A DNA stretch of 13,627 nucleotides, from contig CAJURH010000022.1 of the NCBI GenBank assembly GCA_910588775.1, forward strand, positions 1 through 13,627, in the 5' to 3' direction. The notes under the pieces are model-generated. The model did not search any database, had not been told where the DNA came from, and saw nothing but the letters and a program-made list of their open reading frames with translations. The position numbers and the translations under genes were made by a program. The DNA is from an uncultured Lachnospiraceae bacterium. Its GTDB lineage: Bacteria > Bacillota > Clostridia > Lachnospirales > Lachnospiraceae. Shown here piece by piece: positions 8,101 to 13,627 of this stretch; within the stretch, counting starts at the first letter, position 1; every line of letters begins with the position of its first letter.

Positions 8101-8934
8101 GGGGCCAAAGTCCATGTGTGCGCCCACAAGATTGGACAGCCTACAGCGTTCATCCCCATTTTCCCAGGCACGAACTGCGAGTACGACAGCGCCAGGGCCT
8201 TTGAGCGGGCTGGAGCCAAGGTCATCACGCGGGTATTTAAGAACCTGACTCCTTCAGATATTCGGGATTCCGTGGCAGAGTTTGAGCATGCCATCGGCCA
8301 GGCACAGATGATTATGTTCCCGGGCGGCTTTTCCGCAGGGGATGAGCCGGATGGTTCCGCTAAATTTTTCGCCACGGCTTTTCAGAACGCCAAAATCCGG
8401 GAAGCCGTCCAGAAGCTTTTAGACCAGCGGGACGGGCTGGCTCTTGGAATCTGTAACGGATTCCAGGCGCTGATTAAGCTGGGCCTGGTTCCCCATGGGA
8501 AAATCGTGGGCCAGACGGAAGATTCTCCCACATTGACCTACAACACCATCGGCCGTCATATTTCCAAAATGGTGTACACCAAAGTGGTGACGGACAAGTC
8601 CCCCTGGCTGGCCCAGGCAAAATTGGGAGACGTTTACTGTAACCCGGCTTCCCACGGAGAGGGCCGATTTGTGGCGGATCGGGAATGGATTGGCAAGCTG
8701 TTCCTAAACGGACAGGTGGCCACCCAGTACTGCACCCCCGACGGGGAAGTGTCCATGGATGAGGAGTGGAACGTGAACGGCTCCTATTACGCCATCGAGG
8801 GAATTACAAGCCCCGACGGCCGGGTATTGGGGAAAATGGCCCACAGCGAACGCCGGGACGACGGCGTGGCGGTGAATATATACGGCGAACAGGATATGAA
8901 GATTTTCGAGTCCGGCGTGGCGTACTTCCAGTAA
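5131..8934 (+). CDS. purL: Phosphoribosylformylglycinamidine synthase, single-chain
   Basis: This cytoplasmic enzyme carries out the fourth step of purine synthesis: FGAR, glutamine and ATP give FGAM, glutamate, ADP and phosphate. At 1267 residues it is the long form in which the PurS, PurL and PurQ parts are fused. Domains in order: a PurS-like N-terminal domain (about 1-150); a linker domain ending in SDHCRHTTF (224-232); the synthase core with NETHNHPTEIEPFGG (His328, His330), GATGSSKVHTEAS (from 461), NDFGAGGVSVAIGELAEG and IGGKDSMSG (around 782-790); and a glutamine amidotransferase domain from about 1005 with FPGTNCE, FPGGFSAGDE, the nucleophile Cys1108 in GICNG, the conserved SHGEGRF, and His1238/Glu1240 in AHSERR, completing the triad. 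Every key residue is present, so the enzyme should be active. No other purine genes are in the window. Its high-GC codon use differs from the UROD/DUF1097 pair before it. Confidence 0.97.
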   Translation: MGNVRRVYVEKKPDFAVAARELKEEIGSYLGIPQVTGVRVLTRYDVENISDESFEKACHTVFAEPPVDFLYREEIPDMQGARIFSVEYLPGQFDQRADSAVQCIQFLKEDENPVIRSATAYVIEGKITEEEFAQIKEHCINPVDSRETSLDKPETLITDFEEPDPVKILESFCKMETEELKKLYDSLGLAMTFKDFQHIQNYFGGQEKRDPTMTEIRVLDTYWSDHCRHTTFSTELKDVAFGEGDYRAPIVDTYERYLADRAALYGNRKDKCVCLMDLALLAMKKLKAEGKLADQEESDEINACSIVVPVDVDGKEEEWLINFKNETHNHPTEIEPFGGAATCLGGAIRDPLSGRTYVYQAMRVTGAADPTVSVKDTLKGKLSQKKLVRGAASGYSSYGNQIGLATGYVKEIYHPDYVAKRMEIGAVLGAAPRRGVIREMPAPGDVIILLGGRTGRDGCGGATGSSKVHTEASIETCGAEVQKGNAPTERKIQRMFRREEVSRIIKRCNDFGAGGVSVAIGELAEGLRVNLDLVPKKYAGLDGTEIAISESQERMAVVVEPGDVDAFLKFAQEENLEAVCVAEVTEEPRLVLAWRGQEIVNISRAFLDTNGAHQEAKVAVDIPNRAGNLFAEREDVPDVKEKWLTVLADLNECSQKGLVEMFDGSIGAASVFMPYGGKYQLTETQAMVAKVPVLQGSTNTVTMMSCGFDPYLSSWSPYHGAVYAVTESVARIVATGGDYRKIRFTFQEYFRRMTEDPHRWSQPFSALLGAYAAQLGFGLPSIGGKDSMSGTFNQIDVPPTLVSFAVDVAKLQDVITPELKRPGNRLVWLRAPKDSYDLPDYAALMEQYDKLRQDMQAGRVVSAYALGRHGIAPAVSKMAFGNGLGVRIEHSVDARDLFAPGFGDLICEVVEGKVGELAVTYTEIGQVTDGETLKYGHIQIPLSEALAAWKGTLEKVFKTRSGSEQEEATSVCAAGLAPSEEGTYEDGLYHGAKVHVCAHKIGQPTAFIPIFPGTNCEYDSARAFERAGAKVITRVFKNLTPSDIRDSVAEFEHAIGQAQMIMFPGGFSAGDEPDGSAKFFATAFQNAKIREAVQKLLDQRDGLALGICNGFQALIKLGLVPHGKIVGQTEDSPTLTYNTIGRHISKMVYTKVVTDKSPWLAQAKLGDVYCNPASHGEGRFVADREWIGKLFLNGQVATQYCTPDGEVSMDEEWNVNGSYYAIEGITSPDGRVLGKMAHSERRDDGVAVNIYGEQDMKIFESGVAYFQ

Positions 8935-9022
8935 AACGTAAACATGCACTAGATTCATAGACAGAGTTTTTACCCAAACTCGTGACATTTGAAAGTGGTT
9001 TTGCAATCGCCTAAACTAAAAA

Positions 9023-9643
9023 ATGAAAAGAATTACCGGAAAAATAGTGAAAAGCGTTGCCTTTGTCTTTTGCATGGCGCTGTTGGGACAAATGCTGTTG
9101 CCAGCGGCGCAGGTGCAGGCCGCGTCCCGGAAAGCATTAAAGGCGTACAAAAATTATATGCAAAAACAGAGCAAAGACAGTATATTTGCCGTGTTTTATC
9201 TGGACAAGGATTCTGTGCCGGATCTGATTTATTATTTGCCCAGCAAAGAGATTTACACATGGAAAAACAATCAGATGAAGCGGGTGTACAGCTTTGATCT
9301 TTACAGCGGGGAAATGCCAGAAGGCCATCGTATTACCTATTATTATAAGAAAAAAGGCGCGTTTATCACGATTCCCCACGTGGGCGTCGCGGGCTGTTCT
9401 GGGGAAAATTATTATGTGTATAAAAATAATAAGTATGTGCCCGCGCTGGGCCGTACCAAATCTCCGGAAGGCGTTAAATATTGGAGGTATAAGCCGGGAA
9501 AATATTCTAAATACACACCGACAGCCATAACCAAGAGCCAGTTTCACAAAGCTCTGAAAAAACAGGTTGGAACAAAGAAAGCCACCAAAATAAAATACTA
9601 TTCCAACACTGCGAAAAACCGCAATAAACAGATATGTAAATAA
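9023..9643 (+). CDS. Secreted Lys/Tyr-rich protein of unknown function
   Basis: A 206-residue exported protein. A basic start (MKRITGKIVK), a hydrophobic core at about 11-29 and a VQA-AS cleavage site near residues 33-35 form a clear type I signal peptide without a lipobox, so it should be released or loosely held at the surface. The mature part is rich in lysine and tyrosine, and strongly basic. Residues 57-69 (VFYLDKDSVPDLI) resemble the D-x-D-x-x-P-E-L calcium-type loop seen in many secreted clostridial proteins. Cysteines occur at 125 and 205 and could pair. Codon use is AT-richer than purL. The start cannot be moved upstream because an in-frame TAA precedes it, yet no Shine-Dalgarno is visible before the ATG (CTAAACTAAAA). 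It lies 88 bases after purL and ends at a strong terminator. I do not recognise a functional family. Confidence 0.85.
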   Translation: MKRITGKIVKSVAFVFCMALLGQMLLPAAQVQAASRKALKAYKNYMQKQSKDSIFAVFYLDKDSVPDLIYYLPSKEIYTWKNNQMKRVYSFDLYSGEMPEGHRITYYYKKKGAFITIPHVGVAGCSGENYYVYKNNKYVPALGRTKSPEGVKYWRYKPGKYSKYTPTAITKSQFHKALKKQVGTKKATKIKYYSNTAKNRNKQICK

Positions 9644-9649
9644 ATCATG

Positions 9650-9694
9650 AATCTGCCGGATGGTTGAGATATTTCACCATCCGGCAGATTTTTT
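9650..9694 (+). terminator. Strong terminator at the convergent gene boundary
   Basis: A perfect 15-bp stem (AATCTGCCGGATGGT with ACCATCCGGCAGATT, 9650-9664 and 9676-9690) with an 11-base loop is followed by a run of T that continues to 9694. It ends plus-strand transcription of the secreted-protein gene. The T run touches the stop codon of the minus-strand permease. Read from the minus strand, the same stem is followed only by a mixed CATGATTTATTTAC, so it may also work, less well, in that direction. Confidence 0.95.
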
Positions 9695-12213
9695 CAGATT
9701 TGATCGTTTTTCAGCGCGTCAATGATGTTTTCCTTCCGGATTTTTCCGGTGGCGTACAGCATAGTAAGAAACACAATGGCGAATACGCCGAGTACGCTGA
9801 TGGCCATGCTTTTTAACGGAAAGCGGTAGGGGAAATCTTCCATGCGCTGAGCGATTATCATGGCTTTATACAGCAGCCAGGAGAGAATGCTTGCCAGGGG
9901 AACGCCAAAGAGGAGGGTGCGCAGTCCATAGAACAGGCACTCGAAATGCATCATCCGGTTGAAACCCTGTGGGGACATTCCCACAGACCGCAACATGGCC
10001 AGTTCCCGTCGCCGGATTCGAATGTTGGTGGAGATTGTGTTGAACACATTGGCCACGGCGATTAGAGAAATCATGGCCACAAATGCATAGGTAAACACAT
10101 CCACCACGAAGGTGAGGCTGCGGAATAAGTCTACGGCCGCGGATAGATTTACCAGCGTATAATCATAGGTAACGCCCGCTTTCGTAATCGCGTCCTGTAT
10201 CTGGGCCAGCGTCTGCGAGGGCGTATCTGTCCAGAAAGTCAATCCAGACTTGGTTGACGTCTCCAGTCCGTCAAAATCGGCCTTCATGGACCAGGGAGCC
10301 ACCATCAGGAAAACATAGCGGGGCATGGAATCAAAAGGCAGCATGTCCAGCGGGTAGCTGTTCACCACCGTTGTGGAGACCTTTTTTGCCGGGGAGCCAT
10401 CTGCCGTGAGAAGGGTGAACGCCATGGACTGATTTTCAAAAAAAGTCTCGTGTTCAGAGGCGTCCATCACAAGGGAAAGCGTTTTCCCATCTCTGCCGCT
10501 GTATTCTTCCCTGGAAAATCCCAGGCTTTCAATAAATGGATAATAAATGTCATCCTCGATAAATTGGGCGTACAGGGGGGCCTGGAAAGTCTCTTCTGCG
10601 TTTCTGCTGACGCTTTGGCCATAGGCGCTTACGAAATCAGCGGGAAGGTCATCGGTGGTGCAGGAATAGATGGCGTTGGTCTGCCATGTGCTTTTTTTTA
10701 CGCCGTCTGTATTTTTCAGCTTATGGTATAGAGAGAGCAGTTCATCCTGGGACGTTTGCCGGGTATAGAAGGAGATGTCGCCGTCCACCTCCACCGTCAT
10801 TTTCTTGGCCATGGCTTTCAATGTGCCGCCAAAGGCGTTGCCGGATACGAACAGCGCCACGCTTAGGGTCAGCGATAACACGACGCTGCGGTAACGGCGT
10901 TTGTTCCGCCGAAAATTTTTCAGGGCCAGTATGCCTTCCAGGCCATAGACGCTTCTGGCCAGTCTGGATATCCGCATATCTTTTGACTGGGTTTTGATTT
11001 CATTAGTCTGGCGAATGCACTCCATCACCGGGGTGGCGGCGGCTCTTCGGGCCGGAATGTAGGCGGAAATGTAAATCGTCACCAGACTGACTGCCGCTGC
11101 CGCAGCCAGCGCGGGAACGGACACGGACAAAACCAGCGGTATATCGCTGGCGCTCATGGTGGCGAAATTTCTGGCCACTAGAGGCAAAAGCAGGGCTACG
11201 CCGCCGATTCCCGCCGCCATGCCAAAGGGGATGCCCAGCAGGCCGATGCAGGTTCCTTCAAACAACACCGAGTTGCGAAGCTGTTTCGCGGTTGCGCCCA
11301 CCGACATTAGAATGCCAAATTGATGGGTGCGCTCGTTCAGCGATATATGAAAGGCGTTGTAAATCAGAAATACCGAACTGACCAAGATGATGGCAGCCAC
11401 CACGCCGCCCACCGAGAATAACACTGCGTTGAAAATTCGGTTGTCCGATGCGCCGTAAAATCGCAAAATATCTTCATTCAGCGCGTAGGCAGGCCCATTC
11501 TGGAAGTTTTTCGTATAGGCAGTGGCTTTTCGCGGATTGTCCAGGGTGATGAACAGGCTGTAACGGTTGGCGGAATGGGGTTTTGTGATGGCTGTATACC
11601 CGGGAGCGGAATGCCCCTCGAACCCGGCCCGCTCGTATGTGCCCACCACGATGTAAGTCTTCGCTGTGGTGGCCGTCAGATTCTCACCCTGGGCATAGGC
11701 ATCCAGTTGTGTGAGAGTTTTTCCGTTTTTTTCGCGTCTGCCCACGGCCAGATGAAGAGATTGTCCCACAGGAATCCGAACGCCCGCTTTGATGGCGATG
11801 TGATTGGGGATCAGGATTTCTTCTGGGCTTTCGGGCAGTCGGCCGGAAATCAGGTGGATGGGCAGTTTATTGAAAGCGCGATCCGTGAATCCGGCCAGGA
11901 ACAGATAGGGTTTTTCCGGGCTTTTTGCGCCGTCCAGCAGAGCGTAGCCTATATTTTCATAAGAAAACGTGTCGATTACGTCCCCGTCGCCGGATCGATC
12001 CTGGATAAATGGGGCGTCCACATCGGCGAATTGCACATGCCAGTCGCCGGATTTGGAAATGGAACCCTGGATCAGGTATTGGATAAGTGAAGTTCCGAAG
12101 GTGGCCACGGCAGTAAACAGCGCAGCGGATAGAGCCACGCCGACGATGGTCACGAAGGTGCGGGTGCGGTTTTTCTTCAAACTTTGGAGGGAGACTTTGT
12201 GGAAAATATTCAT
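9694..12213 (-). CDS. ABC transporter permease, duplicated FtsX domains
   Basis: An 839-residue membrane protein of the FtsX/MacB superfamily with two permease units in one chain. The N-terminal half has one helix (about 19-42), an outside domain (about 50-255) and three helices (about 262-286, 315-340, 357-382); the second half repeats this with a helix at about 442-462, a second outside domain to about 695, and helices at about 700-725, 760-785 and 805-828. Each unit holds the typical cytoplasmic stretch: ERTHQFGILMSVGATAKQLR and IRRRELAMLRSVGMSPQGFN. Eight helices and two large outside domains set it apart from BceB-type permeases, which have ten helices and one. Its start overlaps the ATPase stop by four bases (ATGA), indicating translational coupling. 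By family it moves or senses a hydrophobic or peptide compound at the envelope, using mechanical energy from the ATPase; the substrate is not evident. Confidence 0.9.
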   Translation of the reverse strand: MNIFHKVSLQSLKKNRTRTFVTIVGVALSAALFTAVATFGTSLIQYLIQGSISKSGDWHVQFADVDAPFIQDRSGDGDVIDTFSYENIGYALLDGAKSPEKPYLFLAGFTDRAFNKLPIHLISGRLPESPEEILIPNHIAIKAGVRIPVGQSLHLAVGRREKNGKTLTQLDAYAQGENLTATTAKTYIVVGTYERAGFEGHSAPGYTAITKPHSANRYSLFITLDNPRKATAYTKNFQNGPAYALNEDILRFYGASDNRIFNAVLFSVGGVVAAIILVSSVFLIYNAFHISLNERTHQFGILMSVGATAKQLRNSVLFEGTCIGLLGIPFGMAAGIGGVALLLPLVARNFATMSASDIPLVLSVSVPALAAAAAVSLVTIYISAYIPARRAAATPVMECIRQTNEIKTQSKDMRISRLARSVYGLEGILALKNFRRNKRRYRSVVLSLTLSVALFVSGNAFGGTLKAMAKKMTVEVDGDISFYTRQTSQDELLSLYHKLKNTDGVKKSTWQTNAIYSCTTDDLPADFVSAYGQSVSRNAEETFQAPLYAQFIEDDIYYPFIESLGFSREEYSGRDGKTLSLVMDASEHETFFENQSMAFTLLTADGSPAKKVSTTVVNSYPLDMLPFDSMPRYVFLMVAPWSMKADFDGLETSTKSGLTFWTDTPSQTLAQIQDAITKAGVTYDYTLVNLSAAVDLFRSLTFVVDVFTYAFVAMISLIAVANVFNTISTNIRIRRRELAMLRSVGMSPQGFNRMMHFECLFYGLRTLLFGVPLASILSWLLYKAMIIAQRMEDFPYRFPLKSMAISVLGVFAIVFLTMLYATGKIRKENIIDALKNDQI

Positions 12214-12899
12214 GGCAGTTTCACCTGCCTTTCGTCCCGCAGTATTTTGCCGTCGGCGATGGTGATGATGCGGTCCGCCTGCAAGGCAATGTTTTCATCG
12301 TGAGTCACAAGAATCAGCGATTGATGGTATTTGCGGTGGCTATTCTTCAGGAGACGAATGATTTCCTGGCCGTTGCGGCTGTCCAGGCTTCCAGTGGGTT
12401 CGTCCGCCAGCATCACCGCCGGCGCGTTCATCAGGGCGCGTCCGATGGCCACCCGTTGTTGTTGTCCGCCGGAGAGCTGGTTGGGCAGATGGGTCTTTCG
12501 TTCTTGCAGCCCCAGCAAATCCAGCAGGTCGTTTAGTCGCTCCCGGTTGACTTTCCTTCGGTCCATGAGAACAGGCAAGGTGATGTTTTCCACCACATTG
12601 AGGGTGGGAATCAAATTGTGGAACTGGTAAATCAGCCCCACCTGCCGTCGGCGGAAAATGGCTAGTTTTTCGCTGTTCTGGCCATACACATCCTGGCCGT
12701 CCAAGTAGATTTTCCCGCTGGTGGGTATATCCACGCCGCCGATGGCGTGGAGCAAGGTGGATTTTCCAGAGCCGGAAGCGCCGATGATGGCGGTGAAGTC
12801 GCCTTTTTCCATGGTGAGGGAGATGTGATCCAGGGCCATGACCTGGTTTTCTCCTTTGCCGTAAACTTTGCATAGATTTTCGATTTTCAAAAACTCCAT
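12210..12899 (-). CDS. ABC transporter ATP-binding protein (MacB/LolD family)
   Basis: A 229-residue cytoplasmic ATPase that powers the permease encoded directly after it. All catalytic motifs are present: Walker A GASGSGKST (40-48), Q-loop Gln92 (YQFHNLIPTLNVVENITLP, typical of this subfamily), signature LSGGQQQRV (142-150), Walker B VMLADEP (162-168) with the catalytic Glu167, D-loop SLD (171-173) and switch His200. The length matches LolD/MacB-type subunits. The start chosen is the ATG at 12899, seven to eight bases after AAAAAAGGAGG; the frame remains open further upstream, but that extension is low-complexity, overlaps the kinase gene and has no ABC features. A putative regulated promoter lies immediately upstream. 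The ATGA overlap with the permease supports a fixed two-protein complex. Confidence 0.95.
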   Translation of the reverse strand: MEFLKIENLCKVYGKGENQVMALDHISLTMEKGDFTAIIGASGSGKSTLLHAIGGVDIPTSGKIYLDGQDVYGQNSEKLAIFRRRQVGLIYQFHNLIPTLNVVENITLPVLMDRRKVNRERLNDLLDLLGLQERKTHLPNQLSGGQQQRVAIGRALMNAPAVMLADEPTGSLDSRNGQEIIRLLKNSHRKYHQSLILVTHDENIALQADRIITIADGKILRDERQVKLP

Positions 12900-12907
12900 T
12901 TTATGAG

Positions 12908-12918
12908 CCTCCTTTTTT
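12908..12918 (-). promoter_or_regulatory. Ribosome binding site deciding the ATPase start
   Basis: On the minus strand AAAAAAGGAGG ends eight bases before the ATG at 12899. It fixes this start rather than one of the upstream in-frame codons in the extension reaching to 13181. Confidence 0.85.
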
Positions 12919-12929
12919 AGCTTACCCAT

Positions 12930-12972
12930 AGAATAAGACTTTGGACTTACATTTCGGTGACTTTTTGGTGAC
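12930..12972 (-). promoter_or_regulatory. Candidate response-regulator site and promoter for the ABC operon
   Basis: On the minus strand, GTCACC occurs twice as direct repeats (plus-strand GGTGAC at 12967-12972 and 12956-12961), exactly 11 bases apart, one DNA turn. TATTCT (12935-12930) is a fair -10. With a 17-base spacer the -35 would be ACCGAA, a poor match, and it overlaps the second repeat. This is the usual layout of promoters activated by OmpR/PhoB-family regulators. Transcription would start near 12923, leaving a leader of about 24 bases. Overlapping the first repeat is a perfect 5-bp dyad, TGACG-GTTT-CGTCA (12969-12982). Confidence 0.5.
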
Positions 12973-12999
12973 GGTTTCGTCATATTTCCGTTATATTTC

Positions 13000-13627
13000 T
13001 TATTTTGGAAAGCGGATGGAGAAAATGGCGCCGCCTTGGGGATGATTCCTGGCGGTAATCGTTGCTTCCTGGCGCAGAAGGATGGTTTTGGAAAGGGCCA
13101 GCCCAATGCCGTAGCCGGTGGCGGCGGAGTTTTTCCCCTGGTAGAACCGTTCAAACAGATGGGGCAGGTCTTCCTTTTCAAATCCGGCGCCGTCGTCTTG
13201 GATGATGATTTCTGTAAATAAGGGATTGTCTGTGCAGGCGATGTGGATGGTTCCGTTGTCTCCTGCGCTCTCCATGCAGTTTTTCACAATGTTTTGGATG
13301 GCTTCGGAAAGCCAGTGGGCGTCTCCGGTGATTTCGATTTCTGTCGGAATTTCCGTTTGCAGTTGGATGTTGTGTAAGTCCATGGGAATCAAAAGAGGCC
13401 GCAGGGAAGCCGTTATCAGAGTTTTTAGCTGGATGGGTTCCTTTTGGAAAATCACTATGTCCGCGTCTAACCGGGATAATTTCAGCAGGGAGGTGAGCAG
13501 AAAGTCCATTTGCGCGAATAATTCGCCCGCTTCCCGAATCAGTGATTTTTGCTGGGATTTGTCGGGCGTCTTTTCCAACAGAGATAGAATAATATTGACT
13601 GAAGTAAGCGGCGTGCGAAGCTGGTGG
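13000..13627 (-). CDS. Sensor histidine kinase, catalytic part (5' end missing)
   Basis: This is the C-terminal 208 residues of a membrane sensor kinase that would phosphorylate a partner response regulator. The frame runs off the right edge; the first visible residues are HQLRTPLTSV, the H-box of the HisKA dimerisation domain, so the phosphorylated histidine is the very first residue. The N-box (AIQNIVKNCMESA), G1-box (DDGAGF), F-box region (LFERFYQG) and G2-box (GYGIGLAL) follow in order, showing a complete HATPase domain. The first in-frame TTG at 13578 is not the true start. The sensor domain and most likely the response regulator gene lie outside. Its stop is 100 bases before the ATPase start, with the candidate operator between, fitting a two-component system that controls the ABC genes. 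What it senses cannot be told from this part. Confidence 0.92.
   Translation of the reverse strand, partial: HQLRTPLTSVNIILSLLEKTPDKSQQKSLIREAGELFAQMDFLLTSLLKLSRLDADIVIFQKEPIQLKTLITASLRPLLIPMDLHNIQLQTEIPTEIEITGDAHWLSEAIQNIVKNCMESAGDNGTIHIACTDNPLFTEIIIQDDGAGFEKEDLPHLFERFYQGKNSAATGYGIGLALSKTILLRQEATITARNHPQGGAIFSIRFPK

Noticed and set aside
8964..8981. GAGTTT/AAACTC hairpin after purL as a terminator
   Set aside because: The stem is only six base pairs and no T run follows, so termination there is not supported.
12900..13181. N-terminal extension of the ABC ATPase frame
   Set aside because: It overlaps the kinase coding region, is rich in Pro/Lys with no family features, and a strong ribosome binding site marks the ATG at 12899.
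1..13627. CRISPR arrays, tRNA or rRNA genes, insertion sequences
   Set aside because: No regularly spaced repeats, cloverleaf patterns, rRNA sequence or transposase motifs were seen on either strand.

Overview
The window looks like chromosomal DNA of a Gram-positive anaerobe of the Clostridia, most likely Lachnospiraceae-like. The support is indirect: AGGAGG-type ribosome binding sites, T-tailed hairpin terminators, an oxygen-sensitive two-subunit Fe-S fumarase, a long single-chain PurL, a secreted Lys/Tyr-rich protein, and FtsX-type ABC permeases beside a sensor kinase. No rRNA, tRNA, CRISPR array or intact mobile element was seen. The species cannot be fixed from the sequence alone.

Layout, left to right. 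(1) 2-988: the 3' part of a MacB-type ABC permease, closed by a clear terminator. (2) 1100-2680: a well-formed promoter, a long leader with a hairpin, then fumA and fumB, the two subunits of class I fumarase. (3) 2681-3118: a gene-poor, AT-richer spacer that may hold decayed sequence and one 15-codon ORF on the minus strand. (4) 3119-4972: a UROD/MtaA-like protein followed by a small DUF1097-like membrane protein, separated by a GC-rich stem-loop; codon use differs from the flanking genes. (5) 5054-8934: an extended -10 promoter and purL, the whole formylglycinamidine synthase in one chain. (6) 9023-9643: a secreted protein of unknown function with no visible Shine-Dalgarno. (7) 9650-9694: a strong terminator where plus-strand and minus-strand genes converge. 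(8) Minus strand, read right to left from the window end to 9694: the catalytic part of a sensor histidine kinase, an ABC ATPase and a large FtsX permease.

How the genes work together. FumA and FumB form one enzyme converting fumarate and malate. The UROD-like protein and the membrane protein may form a small accessory module, possibly for methyl-group or corrinoid-linked chemistry plus a membrane partner; this is inference. The minus-strand genes look like a two-component-controlled ABC system of the kind that senses or removes peptides and other envelope-active compounds. Just before the ATPase lies an 11-bp-spaced direct repeat of GTCACC over a poor -35 and a recognisable -10, the layout expected for activation by an OmpR-family response regulator. 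The regulator gene itself would lie beyond the right edge. The most interesting items are this candidate operator, the UROD/DUF1097 cassette with its altered zinc motif, and the spacer at 2681-3118.
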